Shown piece after piece: positions 18,774 through 28,148 of a DNA stretch of 64,000 nucleotides (position 1 is its first letter; each line of letters begins with the position of its first letter). Made by a program: the position numbers and the translations under genes. Location of the stretch: contig OY729512.2 of NCBI GenBank assembly GCA_963422445.2, positions 3,100,001 to 3,164,000 of the forward strand, written 5' to 3'. The notes beneath the pieces are model-generated. The model had not been told where the DNA came from and did not search any database. It worked only from the letters and a program-made list of their open reading frames with translations. The DNA comes from G963422445 sp963422445. GTDB taxonomy: Bacteria; Pseudomonadota; Alphaproteobacteria; Thalassobaculales; Thalassobaculaceae.

Positions 18774-20101
18774 AGCTCTCCGGCTGGGGCCGACATCCGG
18801 TGCTCGATTGCCGGGTGGAGCGCCTGCGTGAGCGCGAGGCGCTGCCCGGACTGCTCGCTCGCGGCGACACTCTGATCGCCCGCGGCAACGGCCGCTCCTA
18901 CGGCGATGCCGCGCTCAATCCGGAGCTCACGCTCTCCATGCTGGCGATGGACCGGATGCGGGCGTTCGATGCGAAGACGGGGCTCCTGACCTGCGAGGCC
19001 GGCGTGCTCCTGGCCGATATCCTGGACACCTTCGCGCCGCGCGGCTGGTTTCCGCCGGTTGTGCCCGGAACCAGGTTCGTCACGGTCGGCGGCATGATCG
19101 CCGCGGATGTGCACGGCAAGAACCATCACCGCGAGGGCACCTTCGGCGCGCACGTCGAATCGTTGGTACTGGCCACCGCGGACAGTCAGGTGCGCACCTG
19201 CAGCCGTACGGAACACGCCGACCTGTTTCGCGCGACCCTCGGCGGAATGGGCCTGACCGGCGTCATCCTGTCCGCCAGCTTCCGGCTCAAACCGATTGCG
19301 ACGGCCTTCGTCATGGCGCAGACGCTGGCCGGGACCGATCTCGACGAGACGATGGCCTTGTTGGAGGCGTCCGCGGATTGGCCCTACAGCGTGGCCTGGG
19401 TCGATTGTCTGGCGCGGGGCGCGAAATTGGGTCGCGGTCTGATGACGCGCGGCGCCTTCATGGAGCCTGGGGCGCTGCCGCCCCGGCTCGCGCGCACCCC
19501 CCTGCGCCCGGCGTCGGCGGGCAGGTTGGCCATTCCGGCCGATGCGCCCTCCATGCTGCTCAACCCCTACGCGATCAGACCCTTCAACGCCCTCTACTAC
19601 CGGCGGGGGCGGACGAGAGCCGGGGCACGGCCGGTCCACTTCGATCCCTTCTTCTTTCCTTTGGACCGAATCGAGGCCTGGAACCGTCTCTACGGGCGGC
19701 GAGGCTTCGTCCAGTACCAGTGCGTGCTGCCCAGGGACGAAAGCCCGACCGGTATCGCGGCCTTGCTCGAACGGGGAGCCGCGGCCGGGCAGGGCTCGTT
19801 CCTCGCGGTGCTCAAGCTGTTCGGCCCCAGTAGCGATGCGCTGTTGTCCTTCCCCATGGAGGGCTACACTCTGGCGCTCGACTTTCCGATGCGCAAAGGC
19901 GTACTGGCGCTGCTCGACGATCTCGATGAAATCACCCACCGGCACGGCGGGCGGGTCTATCTCGCCAAAGACGCCCGGTGCGCACCGGAACGGGTGCGCG
20001 AGGGCTACCCCCGCATCGAAAACTTCAAGGAGATCCGCGCCGAGGCGGCCGAAACCGGGCGCAGCTTCGCCTCCGCGCTCTCGAGAAGGCTGGTGCTGTG
20101 A
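18770..20101 (+). CDS. dprE1: DprE1-like decaprenylphosphoryl-beta-D-ribose 2-oxidase
   Basis: A 443-residue FAD-binding (VAO/PCMH type) oxidase. RGNGRSYGDAALN near residue 40 and GGMIAADVHGKNHHREGTFG match the FAD-contact segments of mycobacterial DprE1, and the C-terminal YLAKDAR carries the conserved Lys. DprE1 oxidises the 2-hydroxyl of polyprenyl-phospho-ribose, and DprE2 reduces the ketone to give the arabinose donor. The residue aligned with the drug-target Cys387 of M. tuberculosis is Ala369 (YTLALDFP). The start at 18770 is preferred for its ATGA coupling to gtrA; ATG 18761 in the same frame is possible. The matching DprE2-like gene is at 26551. Confidence 0.82.
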   Translation: MKLSGWGRHPVLDCRVERLREREALPGLLARGDTLIARGNGRSYGDAALNPELTLSMLAMDRMRAFDAKTGLLTCEAGVLLADILDTFAPRGWFPPVVPGTRFVTVGGMIAADVHGKNHHREGTFGAHVESLVLATADSQVRTCSRTEHADLFRATLGGMGLTGVILSASFRLKPIATAFVMAQTLAGTDLDETMALLEASADWPYSVAWVDCLARGAKLGRGLMTRGAFMEPGALPPRLARTPLRPASAGRLAIPADAPSMLLNPYAIRPFNALYYRRGRTRAGARPVHFDPFFFPLDRIEAWNRLYGRRGFVQYQCVLPRDESPTGIAALLERGAAAGQGSFLAVLKLFGPSSDALLSFPMEGYTLALDFPMRKGVLALLDDLDEITHRHGGRVYLAKDARCAPERVREGYPRIENFKEIRAEAAETGRSFASALSRRLVL

Positions 20102-20130
20102 AGGACACGGGATTACCGGGAGAATTGTAG

Positions 20131-21480
20131 ATGGAAATTGGATTGCGCGACCTGCGGCCCTCCTATGACCTGATCGTCATAGGCTCAGGTCCGGCCGGAT
20201 TGACTCTGGCGCACAAATACGAAGAGCGCACCGGCAATAGCGTTCTGATTCTGGAAAGCGGCGGGCGCTCGGAAACCGGCAGCGACAATGCACGAGAATT
20301 ATCCCTGGTGGATGCGACTGGAGATTTGCCCGCAACCAGTTACGCTTTTCACAATCAGCGGGTCTTCGGCGGCACCTCCATCGTTTGGAGTGGCTGGTGT
20401 CAGGTTCTGGAAAAACGCGCCTTCCTGAATGACGAATGGCCTTTTCCCTATGACGATCTCTATGCGTATTATCCGCAAGCCGCCGACATCCTGGATGTGC
20501 CGGAGGCAGTCCACAGAAATCCGGAAACACCCTTCCCAGACAATGCCAATGTCGTCTACAGGCCATACTATTTCAGTCCTCCGACGCGCTTTAACGTTGC
20601 GTTCGACGAATGGGTAAGCAGCAACGCGAATGTCGACATATTGTTCAATCATTCGGTAACGAGAATCAACATCAGGGGGGACGCTGCCTCAAGTGTTGCC
20701 ATGCTGGAATCATCCGGGAGCCGACCGGTTCCGGCAGAGGCGTTCGGAAATGAAATTGCGCTCGCGGCCGGCGGGGTCCAAAATGCCCGCTTGCTGCAAC
20801 TTTCCCTGCCCAGGCACAATAAACTCCCTGTTGGGCGGTACTTTTGCGAGCATCCGCATCTGTATCAATACGCTGACTTGGTGCTGGATGAACTGAAATT
20901 CCAACAGGTGAAGGATAAACACACGTCATGGATCGTTCACGCCATTGCATTGTCGTCCGAGTTCTGCAACGAACATTCTTTGGCGTCCGCGACTTTCCAG
21001 GTACGCCATACTGAAAGCGCCACGCACAATATTCTCGGCCGCAGCAGGCGTACTATTGCTGGACGTACACATGTTCGGGCTGAAATGGCGTCGCTTGGGC
21101 AAAACCGAATCACGCTGTCCAATAATCGTCGGGACTTCCTGAACCAACCCGTCGCCCATGTCGGGTTGAAGTTCAATCTCCGCGAGATACGCGCTGCCTG
21201 CGACCATCTCAACGCGGAGCTGGTGCGTTCCGGACTTGGCCGAATGGGCATTCGGCCTGAGAAATTCAACATCGCAGGAGGGGGACACATGATGGGATCG
21301 ACACGAATGGGCGACGATCCGGGCAATTCGGTCACCGACGCCCAGGGCCGCGTACATGGAATGGAGAATCTGTATGTTGCGGGGTCTTCGCTGTTCCCGT
21401 CGGCGGCGGCGGCCAACCCGACGCTTACCATCGTAGCCATGTCTCTGCGTTTGGCTGACTACCTGAGCAGGAGACAATAA
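20131..21480 (+). CDS. GMC-type FAD oxidoreductase with glucose-methanol-choline C-terminal domain
   Basis: A 449-residue flavoprotein. The dinucleotide motif is GSGPAGLTLA near residue 18. FGGTSIVWSGWC follows, and the C-terminal active-site segment is GGGHMMGSTRMG. AAAANPTLTIVAMSLRLADYL closes the FAD domain. Base composition is visibly less GC-rich than the genes on either side, which suggests a separate origin. The following gene, 1 bp away, encodes a small twin-arginine protein of the kind that partners membrane-linked GMC dehydrogenases. It may modify a sugar lipid or glycan, but the substrate is unknown. Confidence 0.8.
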   Translation: MEIGLRDLRPSYDLIVIGSGPAGLTLAHKYEERTGNSVLILESGGRSETGSDNARELSLVDATGDLPATSYAFHNQRVFGGTSIVWSGWCQVLEKRAFLNDEWPFPYDDLYAYYPQAADILDVPEAVHRNPETPFPDNANVVYRPYYFSPPTRFNVAFDEWVSSNANVDILFNHSVTRINIRGDAASSVAMLESSGSRPVPAEAFGNEIALAAGGVQNARLLQLSLPRHNKLPVGRYFCEHPHLYQYADLVLDELKFQQVKDKHTSWIVHAIALSSEFCNEHSLASATFQVRHTESATHNILGRSRRTIAGRTHVRAEMASLGQNRITLSNNRRDFLNQPVAHVGLKFNLREIRAACDHLNAELVRSGLGRMGIRPEKFNIAGGGHMMGSTRMGDDPGNSVTDAQGRVHGMENLYVAGSSLFPSAAAANPTLTIVAMSLRLADYLSRRQ

Positions 21481-21481
21481 C

Positions 21482-21844
21482 ATGCAACGGCGCGGTTTTC
21501 TCTTGAGTATTGGCCTCTTAATCGCGGCATTGATTGGCGGCGGCAGATGGTTATTCGGCAGCCGCTTCCATTGTCGAACCGACATTTTGTATGCGGAACT
21601 TCCACAACACCTACAAGCTCTCTCTAATCAGGATTTCGCCAGCGCATTTTCCAATCTGTCAATGAACGAGATTATCAGGGAATTGTGCGACAGAGACGTC
21701 TACGACGCCGATGGGTTCCATATCCAACGAGTCCGCGATAACGCGGTTGACGAACCTCTGATAGAATTTGCCAAATTCTCCTACACCGAATCCGAGCTTC
21801 TGCTGTATGCCATGGTCGCGCGTCTGCATGCGCAGGGTAGATAG
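21482..21844 (+). CDS. Small Tat-signal protein, probable small subunit of the preceding GMC enzyme
   Basis: A 120-residue protein starting MQRRGFLLSIGLLIAAL, a twin-arginine-like motif followed by a hydrophobic stretch. The mature part is short, acidic and helical, without cofactor motifs. Gluconate- and fructose-type dehydrogenases use a small Tat-signal subunit to carry a signal-less GMC subunit across the membrane. The position and size fit that role, but there is no direct sequence match that I can name. It ends 15 bp before the large glycosyltransferase gene. Confidence 0.6.
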   Translation: MQRRGFLLSIGLLIAALIGGGRWLFGSRFHCRTDILYAELPQHLQALSNQDFASAFSNLSMNEIIRELCDRDVYDADGFHIQRVRDNAVDEPLIEFAKFSYTESELLLYAMVARLHAQGR

Positions 21845-21859
21845 GGAAAAATAGCACTG

Positions 21860-24604
21860 ATGCTCGGCACCACCCCGGATATCGGGCGCACCATCATGCG
21901 CCTGCTGGCCGGCAAGCGGTCGCGTGCGTTTGCCGCCCGCCGCCTGGATTTGACCATGCCCGCCAGGCTACGCAACGCGCTGTTCGTCCTGTTCATCGGC
22001 GGCATCCTGGCCTACGGTGCCGGGTTCGCCTGTTACCTGCTCGCCCGCTTCGACCACGTCAACCTGCTTAGCGACGTGAATGTCGACGACTCTTTCTACT
22101 ACTTCCAGATCGCCAGGAACCTGGCCGAGGGGAAGTTCTCCACCTTCGACGGCGGCATCAGCCGAACCAACGGCTATCACCCCGTCTGGATGCTGCTTGT
22201 CACGCCGTTCTACTGGGTGTTCGACAAGGAAGCGGCGCTGTTCGCCATCAAGGCTTTCGAGATCATGCTGGTCGCCGGCGGGGTCGCCGCCATTGCCATG
22301 GCGGTCCGCCTGGCGCGCCTGCCGTGGGTGCTGCTGTTCGCCGCGCTGCCGGCGCTATATCAAAGTCACGGCGTCTGGGCGGGGATGGAGGCATCTGCGG
22401 GGCTGTTCATGCTGGGCTTGCTGTTCCTGGCCCTGTGCCTGTACGCGCGCAATCCGGCACGCTGGCGCTGGGCGCTGGCCACGGTCGTCTTCGCCCTGCC
22501 GTGGGTGCGTCTGGAGTACATTGCCATATCCTTGGCGGCCACCGGCGCGCTGTACGTTATCGAATGGTCCTGGCGGGAGCGGGCGCCCGGCGCATCCCGG
22601 AGAAAGCAAGTCCGTTCCATAGTGGCGGCCGATGCCGTCACTCCATTGCTCGGCGCCCTCGCCGGTATCCTGGTCTATTTCGCCTACAACTGGCTCGTCT
22701 TCGGCGGCATCCTGCCGGTAAGCGGCGTGACCAAACACCTCTGGTCGCAAGTCTGGTGGGACCGTGAAGGCGGCTACAGCCTGCCGCGGAACCTCCTGAA
22801 CATCATGGAAATCCCGGTGTTCAGCGGCGGCGCGCTGGCGGTTATGCTGGCGTCCTGCGCCTTCCTCCCGCTGCTCTGGTGGCGTGTCCGCCATTCCCGC
22901 AGGCGGGACGACTGGCTGCTGTTGGTTTTTCTGGTGGGCGTGTTCGGCGTGGCGACGGGCCATCTGGCCAAGTTCGCGCAGACCGTGCTCGTCGTACATC
23001 CTGCCTTCGCGAGTTCCAGTTGGTATTTCGTCCCGGCCTATCTGACGCTGGCGCTGTTCGTGCCTGTCGGATGTTACGTGGCGGTCCGTCTGGTGCTTCG
23101 CCTTGTCACTCCAAAATCGTGGCGCGTCGCCGTGCTCCTGAGCCGGGGGATCATCGGCGTCGGCATAGCCATCCTGTTCATCAAGACAGACTTCACTCAT
23201 CCATTCCGGTACGTAGACCACGCCAACCCGAACAGCTGGAAGTTATTCTCCTACTTAAGCGCGCAGGCGATGAACCACATCCTTCCCGAAGGCAGCGTGG
23301 TCGGGTCGTGGGACGCCGGCGTCATCGGCTACTTCTCGCGCTTTCCGGTGGTGAATCTCGATGGTCTGGTCAACTCGTACGAATATCTGCACGGGTACCG
23401 TGACGCGGGTCGGAAAACAGGATGGACATACAAAAACAAACATGCAAACGCTGAATCGCCGTTCGAAAAGTTCGGCATCACGCACTTCGCCAACATAGAG
23501 CCTATCGATAAGAAGATCGATGCGTTGATATATGAGAGCGCGTTAATTACAGGTGCCCGCACGAAGAACAAGAAGGAGGTATCGTTTCGAGTCTGGTCCG
23601 CCGCGCCACTGGGCGATTTTGACGCCGCTGCCTGGTTCTGGGAAAAAATGGAGCCTCACTTCGACTACCGGTCGGGTGATGCCGGGCTTATCGTGAACGG
23701 CCGGACAGTGCAGGCGTTCGCCAGGAAATGTCCATCGGACGAGGAGATCGTGTGGTCCTGGAATGGGTCGGAAGGCAAGGCGTTCATCGGCCCCTCGCGG
23801 CGGTGGAGGATTGCGCAAACCGGGTTATGCGTAACCGCCGCCGTGTTGCCCCAAAACCCAGATGCCCCGATGCGGCCTCAGTCAATGACAGCGAGCGATT
23901 ACCTGGCGGAGTTGATCAAGGATCGCCAACCGGTCATCCGCTCGAATTATGACGTGTATCTTGTCGACGACAGTCTCCTCTACGTCAAGGAGCAGTGTAA
24001 GGCGGCGGACACCGAGGCGCCCTTCTTCCTGCACGTCATACCTGCTCGCCGGTTTGATTTATCCGTGTGGCTCTGGCCGGATGGCTACGACAATCTGGAC
24101 TTCGACTTCAACGACCAGGGCATCGCCTTTGACGGCAAGTGCATGGCGGTGCGCGATGCGCCGGACTACGCCATCGCCGGTATTCGTACCGGGCAGTACA
24201 CGGCTGCGGGGCGCGTATGGGATGGCCGCCATCCGTCGGTCGTTCTCGCGGCGGAGTATGCAGCGGTGGTGGCCGGGGAGGCACTGATCCAGTCGGAGTG
24301 GGATCTGTATCGGCACCAGGAGCGCCTGTACTACGTCAAGGAGCAGTGTAAGGCGGCGGACACCGAGGCGCCCTTCTTCCTGCACGTCATATCTGCTCGC
24401 CGGTTTGATTTATCCGTGTGGCGCTGGCCGTATGGCTACGACAATCTGGACTTCGACTTCAACGACCAGGGCATCGCCTTTGACGGCAAGTGCATGGCGG
24501 TGCGCGATGCGCCGGACTACGCCATCGCCGCCATCCGCACCGGGCAGTACACGGCTGCGGGGCGCGTATGGCAGGGCGAATATCACCTTGATACATCGCA
24601 TTGA
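21860..24604 (+). CDS. Large GT-C glycosyltransferase with duplicated C-terminal module
   Basis: A 914-residue membrane protein. After a basic N-terminus come about ten to eleven helices (residues 35-450). The first external loop has the GT-C metal motif DDSFYYFQIARN, followed by ISRTNGYHPVW. The rest is extracytoplasmic. The C-terminus holds two nearly identical modules of about 80 residues (YVKEQCKAADTEAPFFLHV and so on), 117 codons apart. GT-C enzymes use polyprenyl-phosphate sugars outside the inner membrane; the adjacent pathway suggests a decaprenyl-phospho-arabinose donor, as for mycobacterial AftB and the pilin arabinosyltransferase TfpW. The second ATG at 21896 or the one at 21956 could be the real start. 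Confidence 0.75.
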   Translation: MLGTTPDIGRTIMRLLAGKRSRAFAARRLDLTMPARLRNALFVLFIGGILAYGAGFACYLLARFDHVNLLSDVNVDDSFYYFQIARNLAEGKFSTFDGGISRTNGYHPVWMLLVTPFYWVFDKEAALFAIKAFEIMLVAGGVAAIAMAVRLARLPWVLLFAALPALYQSHGVWAGMEASAGLFMLGLLFLALCLYARNPARWRWALATVVFALPWVRLEYIAISLAATGALYVIEWSWRERAPGASRRKQVRSIVAADAVTPLLGALAGILVYFAYNWLVFGGILPVSGVTKHLWSQVWWDREGGYSLPRNLLNIMEIPVFSGGALAVMLASCAFLPLLWWRVRHSRRRDDWLLLVFLVGVFGVATGHLAKFAQTVLVVHPAFASSSWYFVPAYLTLALFVPVGCYVAVRLVLRLVTPKSWRVAVLLSRGIIGVGIAILFIKTDFTHPFRYVDHANPNSWKLFSYLSAQAMNHILPEGSVVGSWDAGVIGYFSRFPVVNLDGLVNSYEYLHGYRDAGRKTGWTYKNKHANAESPFEKFGITHFANIEPIDKKIDALIYESALITGARTKNKKEVSFRVWSAAPLGDFDAAAWFWEKMEPHFDYRSGDAGLIVNGRTVQAFARKCPSDEEIVWSWNGSEGKAFIGPSRRWRIAQTGLCVTAAVLPQNPDAPMRPQSMTASDYLAELIKDRQPVIRSNYDVYLVDDSLLYVKEQCKAADTEAPFFLHVIPARRFDLSVWLWPDGYDNLDFDFNDQGIAFDGKCMAVRDAPDYAIAGIRTGQYTAAGRVWDGRHPSVVLAAEYAAVVAGEALIQSEWDLYRHQERLYYVKEQCKAADTEAPFFLHVISARRFDLSVWRWPYGYDNLDFDFNDQGIAFDGKCMAVRDAPDYAIAAIRTGQYTAAGRVWQGEYHLDTSH
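23980..24572 (+). repeat. Direct intragenic duplication, 242 bp copies offset by 351 bp
   Basis: Copy 1 spans about 23980-24221 and copy 2 about 24331-24572. They differ at only about ten positions, including a diverged block where ggtattcgtacc corresponds to gccatccgcacc. The offset is exactly 117 codons, so the reading frame is kept. The encoded module also occurs once, more diverged, at the C-terminus of the next glycosyltransferase (26275-26515). Confidence 0.9.
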
Positions 24605-24611
24605 TAACACG

Positions 24612-26554
24612 ATGACGGGGCGGTTGACCGCACTGCAAAGGTCGCCCGTATTCCTGATCTCACTCTGCCTGCCATGGCTGGTTCTGCTTGGATGGCTCGC
24701 CGCTGTCGCATGGTTCCTGTGCGATGACGCCTTCATTAGCTTCCGCTGCGTCCGTAACCTGCTGGAAGGCCACGGCCTGGTCTTCAATCCCGGCGAGTAC
24801 GTCGAGGGCTACACCAACTTCCTGTGGGTGCTGGAGTTGGCGGCGATATGGAGACTGTCGGGCATCCCGCCGGAACAGGCGGCAACGTGGCTGTCCGTCG
24901 TCTGCACCGCCGGGACTATCGCGGCGATGCTGTGGTGGGTCATGCGCCTGCCGGGGGTGCGCCATCGTGGTCTGGTCGCGTGGATGGCCCTCGGTTTGCT
25001 GTGTTCCAGCGCCACCGTCGCGGTGTGGACCTCGGGCGGCGGGCTGGAGACGCGGCAGTTCACCTTCTTCACCGTCCTGGCCGTGGTTCTCCTGAGCCTC
25101 TATCGCCACCGTCGTCGGGGTTTGGCGGTAGCTTCACTGAACCTGGCGCTGGCTGCCTGCACCCGGCCCGAAGGGCTGTTGATCGGCGCTCTGTGCATCG
25201 GCTGGTTCGTTGTTCAGTTGATGGTGGACGCGCCCGGACGCCTCCGGCCGGATTGGCGACGCCTGGCGTGGCCGCCGTCGCCATGCGGCATCGCTGGCGG
25301 TCGCGCCGCGACGGAACGTTCGCACTGGTGCTACTCCTGGTCGGCGTCCACGCGGTCTATGTGATGCGGATCGGCGGCGACCACTTCGAATACCGGCCGC
25401 TGGACTTCTACTGGCCGCTGCTGGCCGTCCCCGCCGCCCTGGGCATCGTCCATCTCGGTTCGCGCCTTGCCGCCCGGCGTTGGCTGCCTTCCGCGTTGGG
25501 CCGGATGGGCGCGCGAACCTTCGCGGTCGCTCTCTTCGTCCCGGTGCTGTTCTACGCCAACGCAATCCAGGGTGCGCTGCTGTTCGCGGGTGCCGGGATT
25601 CGCGAGCATATCGTCAGGCTGCATATAGAACTCGACGACGACAATGCGGGGTGGCTGCTTGCCGTGCCCGCAATGCCGATGCTGGTCGCCATCTCCAACG
25701 ACCTGCGTCGCCTCGCTGCCCCACAGCTCGTCGCCACCCCCTTCACGGAGCACCGCGAGTTCGCCAACCAGCTACTACGAAAGTGGAAACCCTACGAGAA
25801 CATGCGGCGAGGCGTGAGCCCCGAGGACGCGCTGATGTCCGACAGTGTGCTCGGCATCCGGTTCTATTATCTCCCGGATCTGAAAGTGATCGACAGATTT
25901 GGCCTGACCGATGCAACGGTGGCCCGCAACCCGGTCACCCGACCCAATCGCGAGCGCATCATCGCCCATGATCGTTGGCCACCGCCTGGATACCTCGAAG
26001 AGCGCGGAGTCAACTTCATCATACGTCCTCCCGAACCCAGCGCACCCGCAGCACTCGCCCGCGCGCGCTACGCCGTGAAGGTCGGTGCCAACCTGTGGAT
26101 GCCCTTCAACTCCCCGGACGAACAGTGGGTGCTCGAGCGTTTTGGCGACCACGACCTGCGTATGAGAGAAGAAAATGCGCCAAGGCTGCGCCCGCCCGGA
26201 CTCGAACCGGTGATCCGCTCGAACTTCGACGTCTATTTCACCGGGAATTCGCTCGTCTACGAAAAGCAGTCGTGCCGCTATCCGACAGATGTCGAGGCGC
26301 CCTTCTTCGTGCATGTGTTCCCGATGAACCGCAACGACCTGCCCGATCGCCGCAGGCAGTTCCAATTCGACAATCTCGATTTCAGATTTCGAAGCATCGG
26401 TCGGGAAGTCGGGGGAACATGCTTCGCCATCCGGCATCTGCCGGACTACCCCATTGCCGCCATCCGCACCGGGCAGTACACCGGCGAGGGACAGGTCTGG
26501 GAGGGCAACTTCGACATCACCGAACAGTTGGGCGATGGGGAGGTTGCGCCATGA
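24612..26554 (+). pseudogene. Second GT-C glycosyltransferase, frameshifted (AftB-like)
   Basis: Two overlapping frames make one protein of about 645 residues. The first part (24612 to about 25270) has the N-terminal helices and the metal motif CDDAFISFRCVRNLLEGHG, then NPGEYVEGYTNFLWVL, a pattern shared with mycobacterial AftB. The frame changes near 25270, in a run of gccgccgtcgcc. The second part (to 26554) continues the helices and ends with the same C-terminal module as the preceding protein (IRSNFDVYF, DNLDFRF, IRTGQYT). Either the gene is broken or there is a one- or two-base sequencing error. It overlaps dprE2 by ATGA. Confidence 0.72.
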
Positions 26555-27294
26555 CCGACAGGTGCGAGACGGCGCTGGTGATCGGCGCCACGTCGGATAT
26601 CGGCCGTGCGATCGCGCGCAGGCTGGCGGAGGGCAATTGGGCGTTGCAGCTTGCGGGACGGGATCCCACCCGGCTCGTGCGGCAAGTGCAGGACCTCCGG
26701 GTACGCACCGGCGCCGCAGTGACATCGCATTGCTGGGACGCGCTCCGGGACGGCGGCGGCGCCTCGTTGCTTGATACGCTCGACCCCTTGCCCGATGTGG
26801 CGGTGTGCGTCGTCGGACTGCTCGGCGACCAGGCGGAGAGCCAGCGGGACGGCGTGGCGGCGGAGCGGGTGATGCGCACCAACTATGTCGGTCCCGCGCT
26901 GCTGATGGGGGCGCTGGCCGAGCGCTTCGAGCAGCGCGGCAGCGGCGTCCTGGTCGGCGTCAGCTCGGTGGCGGGCGAACGCGGGCGCGCCGGGAACTAC
27001 GTCTACGGTTCGGCCAAGGCGGGGCTCACCGCGTTCCTGTCCGGGCTGCGCAACCGGCTGGCCCGCTCCGGCATCCACGTGGTGACTGTCAAGCCGGGCT
27101 TCGTTCGCACCCGCATGACCGACGGAATGGACCTGCCGGCGCGGCTGACCGCCACGCCCGATGAGGTGTCCGCGGTGGTCGTTAAGGCGGTCCGTCAGCA
27201 TCGCGACGTGGTGTACGTGCGCCGCGTCTGGCGCCCGATCATGTCCGTCATACGCGCCATCCCCGAACGTATCTTCAAGCGGATGTCGCTGTAG
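26551..27294 (+). CDS. dprE2: DprE2-like decaprenylphosphoryl-2-keto-ribose reductase (SDR)
   Basis: A 247-residue short-chain dehydrogenase. The NAD(P) motif is GATSDIGRAIA (10-20). The active site has the serine in VGVSSVAG and YGSAKAG with the YxxxK pair. VKPGFVRTRMT follows, and the C-terminal tail is basic and hydrophobic. In mycobacteria DprE2 completes the epimerisation of decaprenyl-phospho-ribose to the arabinose donor. Assignment rests on the family plus the DprE1- and UbiA-like genes in the same cluster. It is coupled by ATGA to the frameshifted glycosyltransferase gene. Confidence 0.75.
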   Translation: MTDRCETALVIGATSDIGRAIARRLAEGNWALQLAGRDPTRLVRQVQDLRVRTGAAVTSHCWDALRDGGGASLLDTLDPLPDVAVCVVGLLGDQAESQRDGVAAERVMRTNYVGPALLMGALAERFEQRGSGVLVGVSSVAGERGRAGNYVYGSAKAGLTAFLSGLRNRLARSGIHVVTVKPGFVRTRMTDGMDLPARLTATPDEVSAVVVKAVRQHRDVVYVRRVWRPIMSVIRAIPERIFKRMSL

Positions 27295-27631
27295 ATCTCC
27301 TGTCGTCCACGACGACGGTGGGTCGGATGAGGGCGAAGCGGTACTCATGGTGACCATCCATTTCCTGGGCTACGACCTGAGTCCGTCGGACGAGGCGGTG
27401 ATCGATGCTGTGCCTCGGGTGACGGAGCGGCGCGCGGGGCGAATGCTGGACGGGGACATCCGTTCGTTACCGGCATCCACCGCCGCTCTCACATCGTTCA
27501 GATACCGTATCCGGGGGGCGTCGTCGTGATGATCCGGAGCGGTGCCTGGCGGTGCGTGACTGTCATACCTGCGGATACGGGTATCCAGCAGGACCCGGCT
27601 CGCGCTGCGCCGGATTGAGGAGATTTCAGAA
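27295..27631. other. Intergenic region after dprE2
   Basis: No clear gene. A 60-codon frame (ATG 27347 to 27529) is open, but I see no family resemblance and no strong ribosome site, so it is not called. Confidence 0.35.
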
Positions 27632-28105
27632 ATGTGGACGGGAATCCTGCTGCTGCTCACGATCACCGTAATCTACGCCGGATACAATCGGCTCGTCAAG
27701 GTATCGAGCAATTACGTTCCGGAACCCGCAACGTCGACGGTGCTCGCGACGATCTGTTTGCAGCGCGCCGCCCTCGCCGCGTCCGGTACGGTCGCGTTGC
27801 TGCTGCTCGCCCGCAGTGGTCATGTGCTGAAGCTGTCCGCGACGGCGTACGCATGGGCGGCAGGCGCGGGCTTGTGCATCGGGCTCGCGGAGATTGGGCA
27901 TTTCTACCTGTTTCGTGGTGTCGGCGGGACCGGACCGGTCACCGCGAGCGTCGCGGTGCCGGTGATCGTGACCGGCACCGTGGTGCTCACCATGCCGCTC
28001 TCGTCGGTTGTGTTGAAGGAATCGCTCGGAGCGATGCAGGTCGCGGGCACGGTGGTCGTGGTCATCGGTATCGCGATGGTCTTCTCCGACGGATTCCTGT
28101 CCTGA
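27632..28105 (+). CDS. Small EamA/SMR-type membrane transporter
   Basis: A 157-residue protein with five to six hydrophobic helices. The N-terminal residues WTGILLLLTITVIYAGYN and the terminal helix MQVAGTVVVVIGIAMVF resemble the EamA (drug/metabolite transporter) repeat, of which this is a one-and-a-half unit version. The P-V-x-VTGTVVLT segment is common in this superfamily. A ribosome site (gaggagat) precedes ATG 27632. The substrate is unknown. Confidence 0.65.
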   Translation: MWTGILLLLTITVIYAGYNRLVKVSSNYVPEPATSTVLATICLQRAALAASGTVALLLLARSGHVLKLSATAYAWAAGAGLCIGLAEIGHFYLFRGVGGTGPVTASVAVPVIVTGTVVLTMPLSSVVLKESLGAMQVAGTVVVVIGIAMVFSDGFLS

Positions 28106-28148
28106 ATGCCGCAGAGAGCGCGGAGCCGGCCGCGGATGCCGTGACGCC

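Noticed and set aside
22355..23221. Long minus-strand frame inside the GT-C gene
   Set aside because: It is a shadow of the plus-strand gene, very rich in Gln, Arg and His, with no family match.
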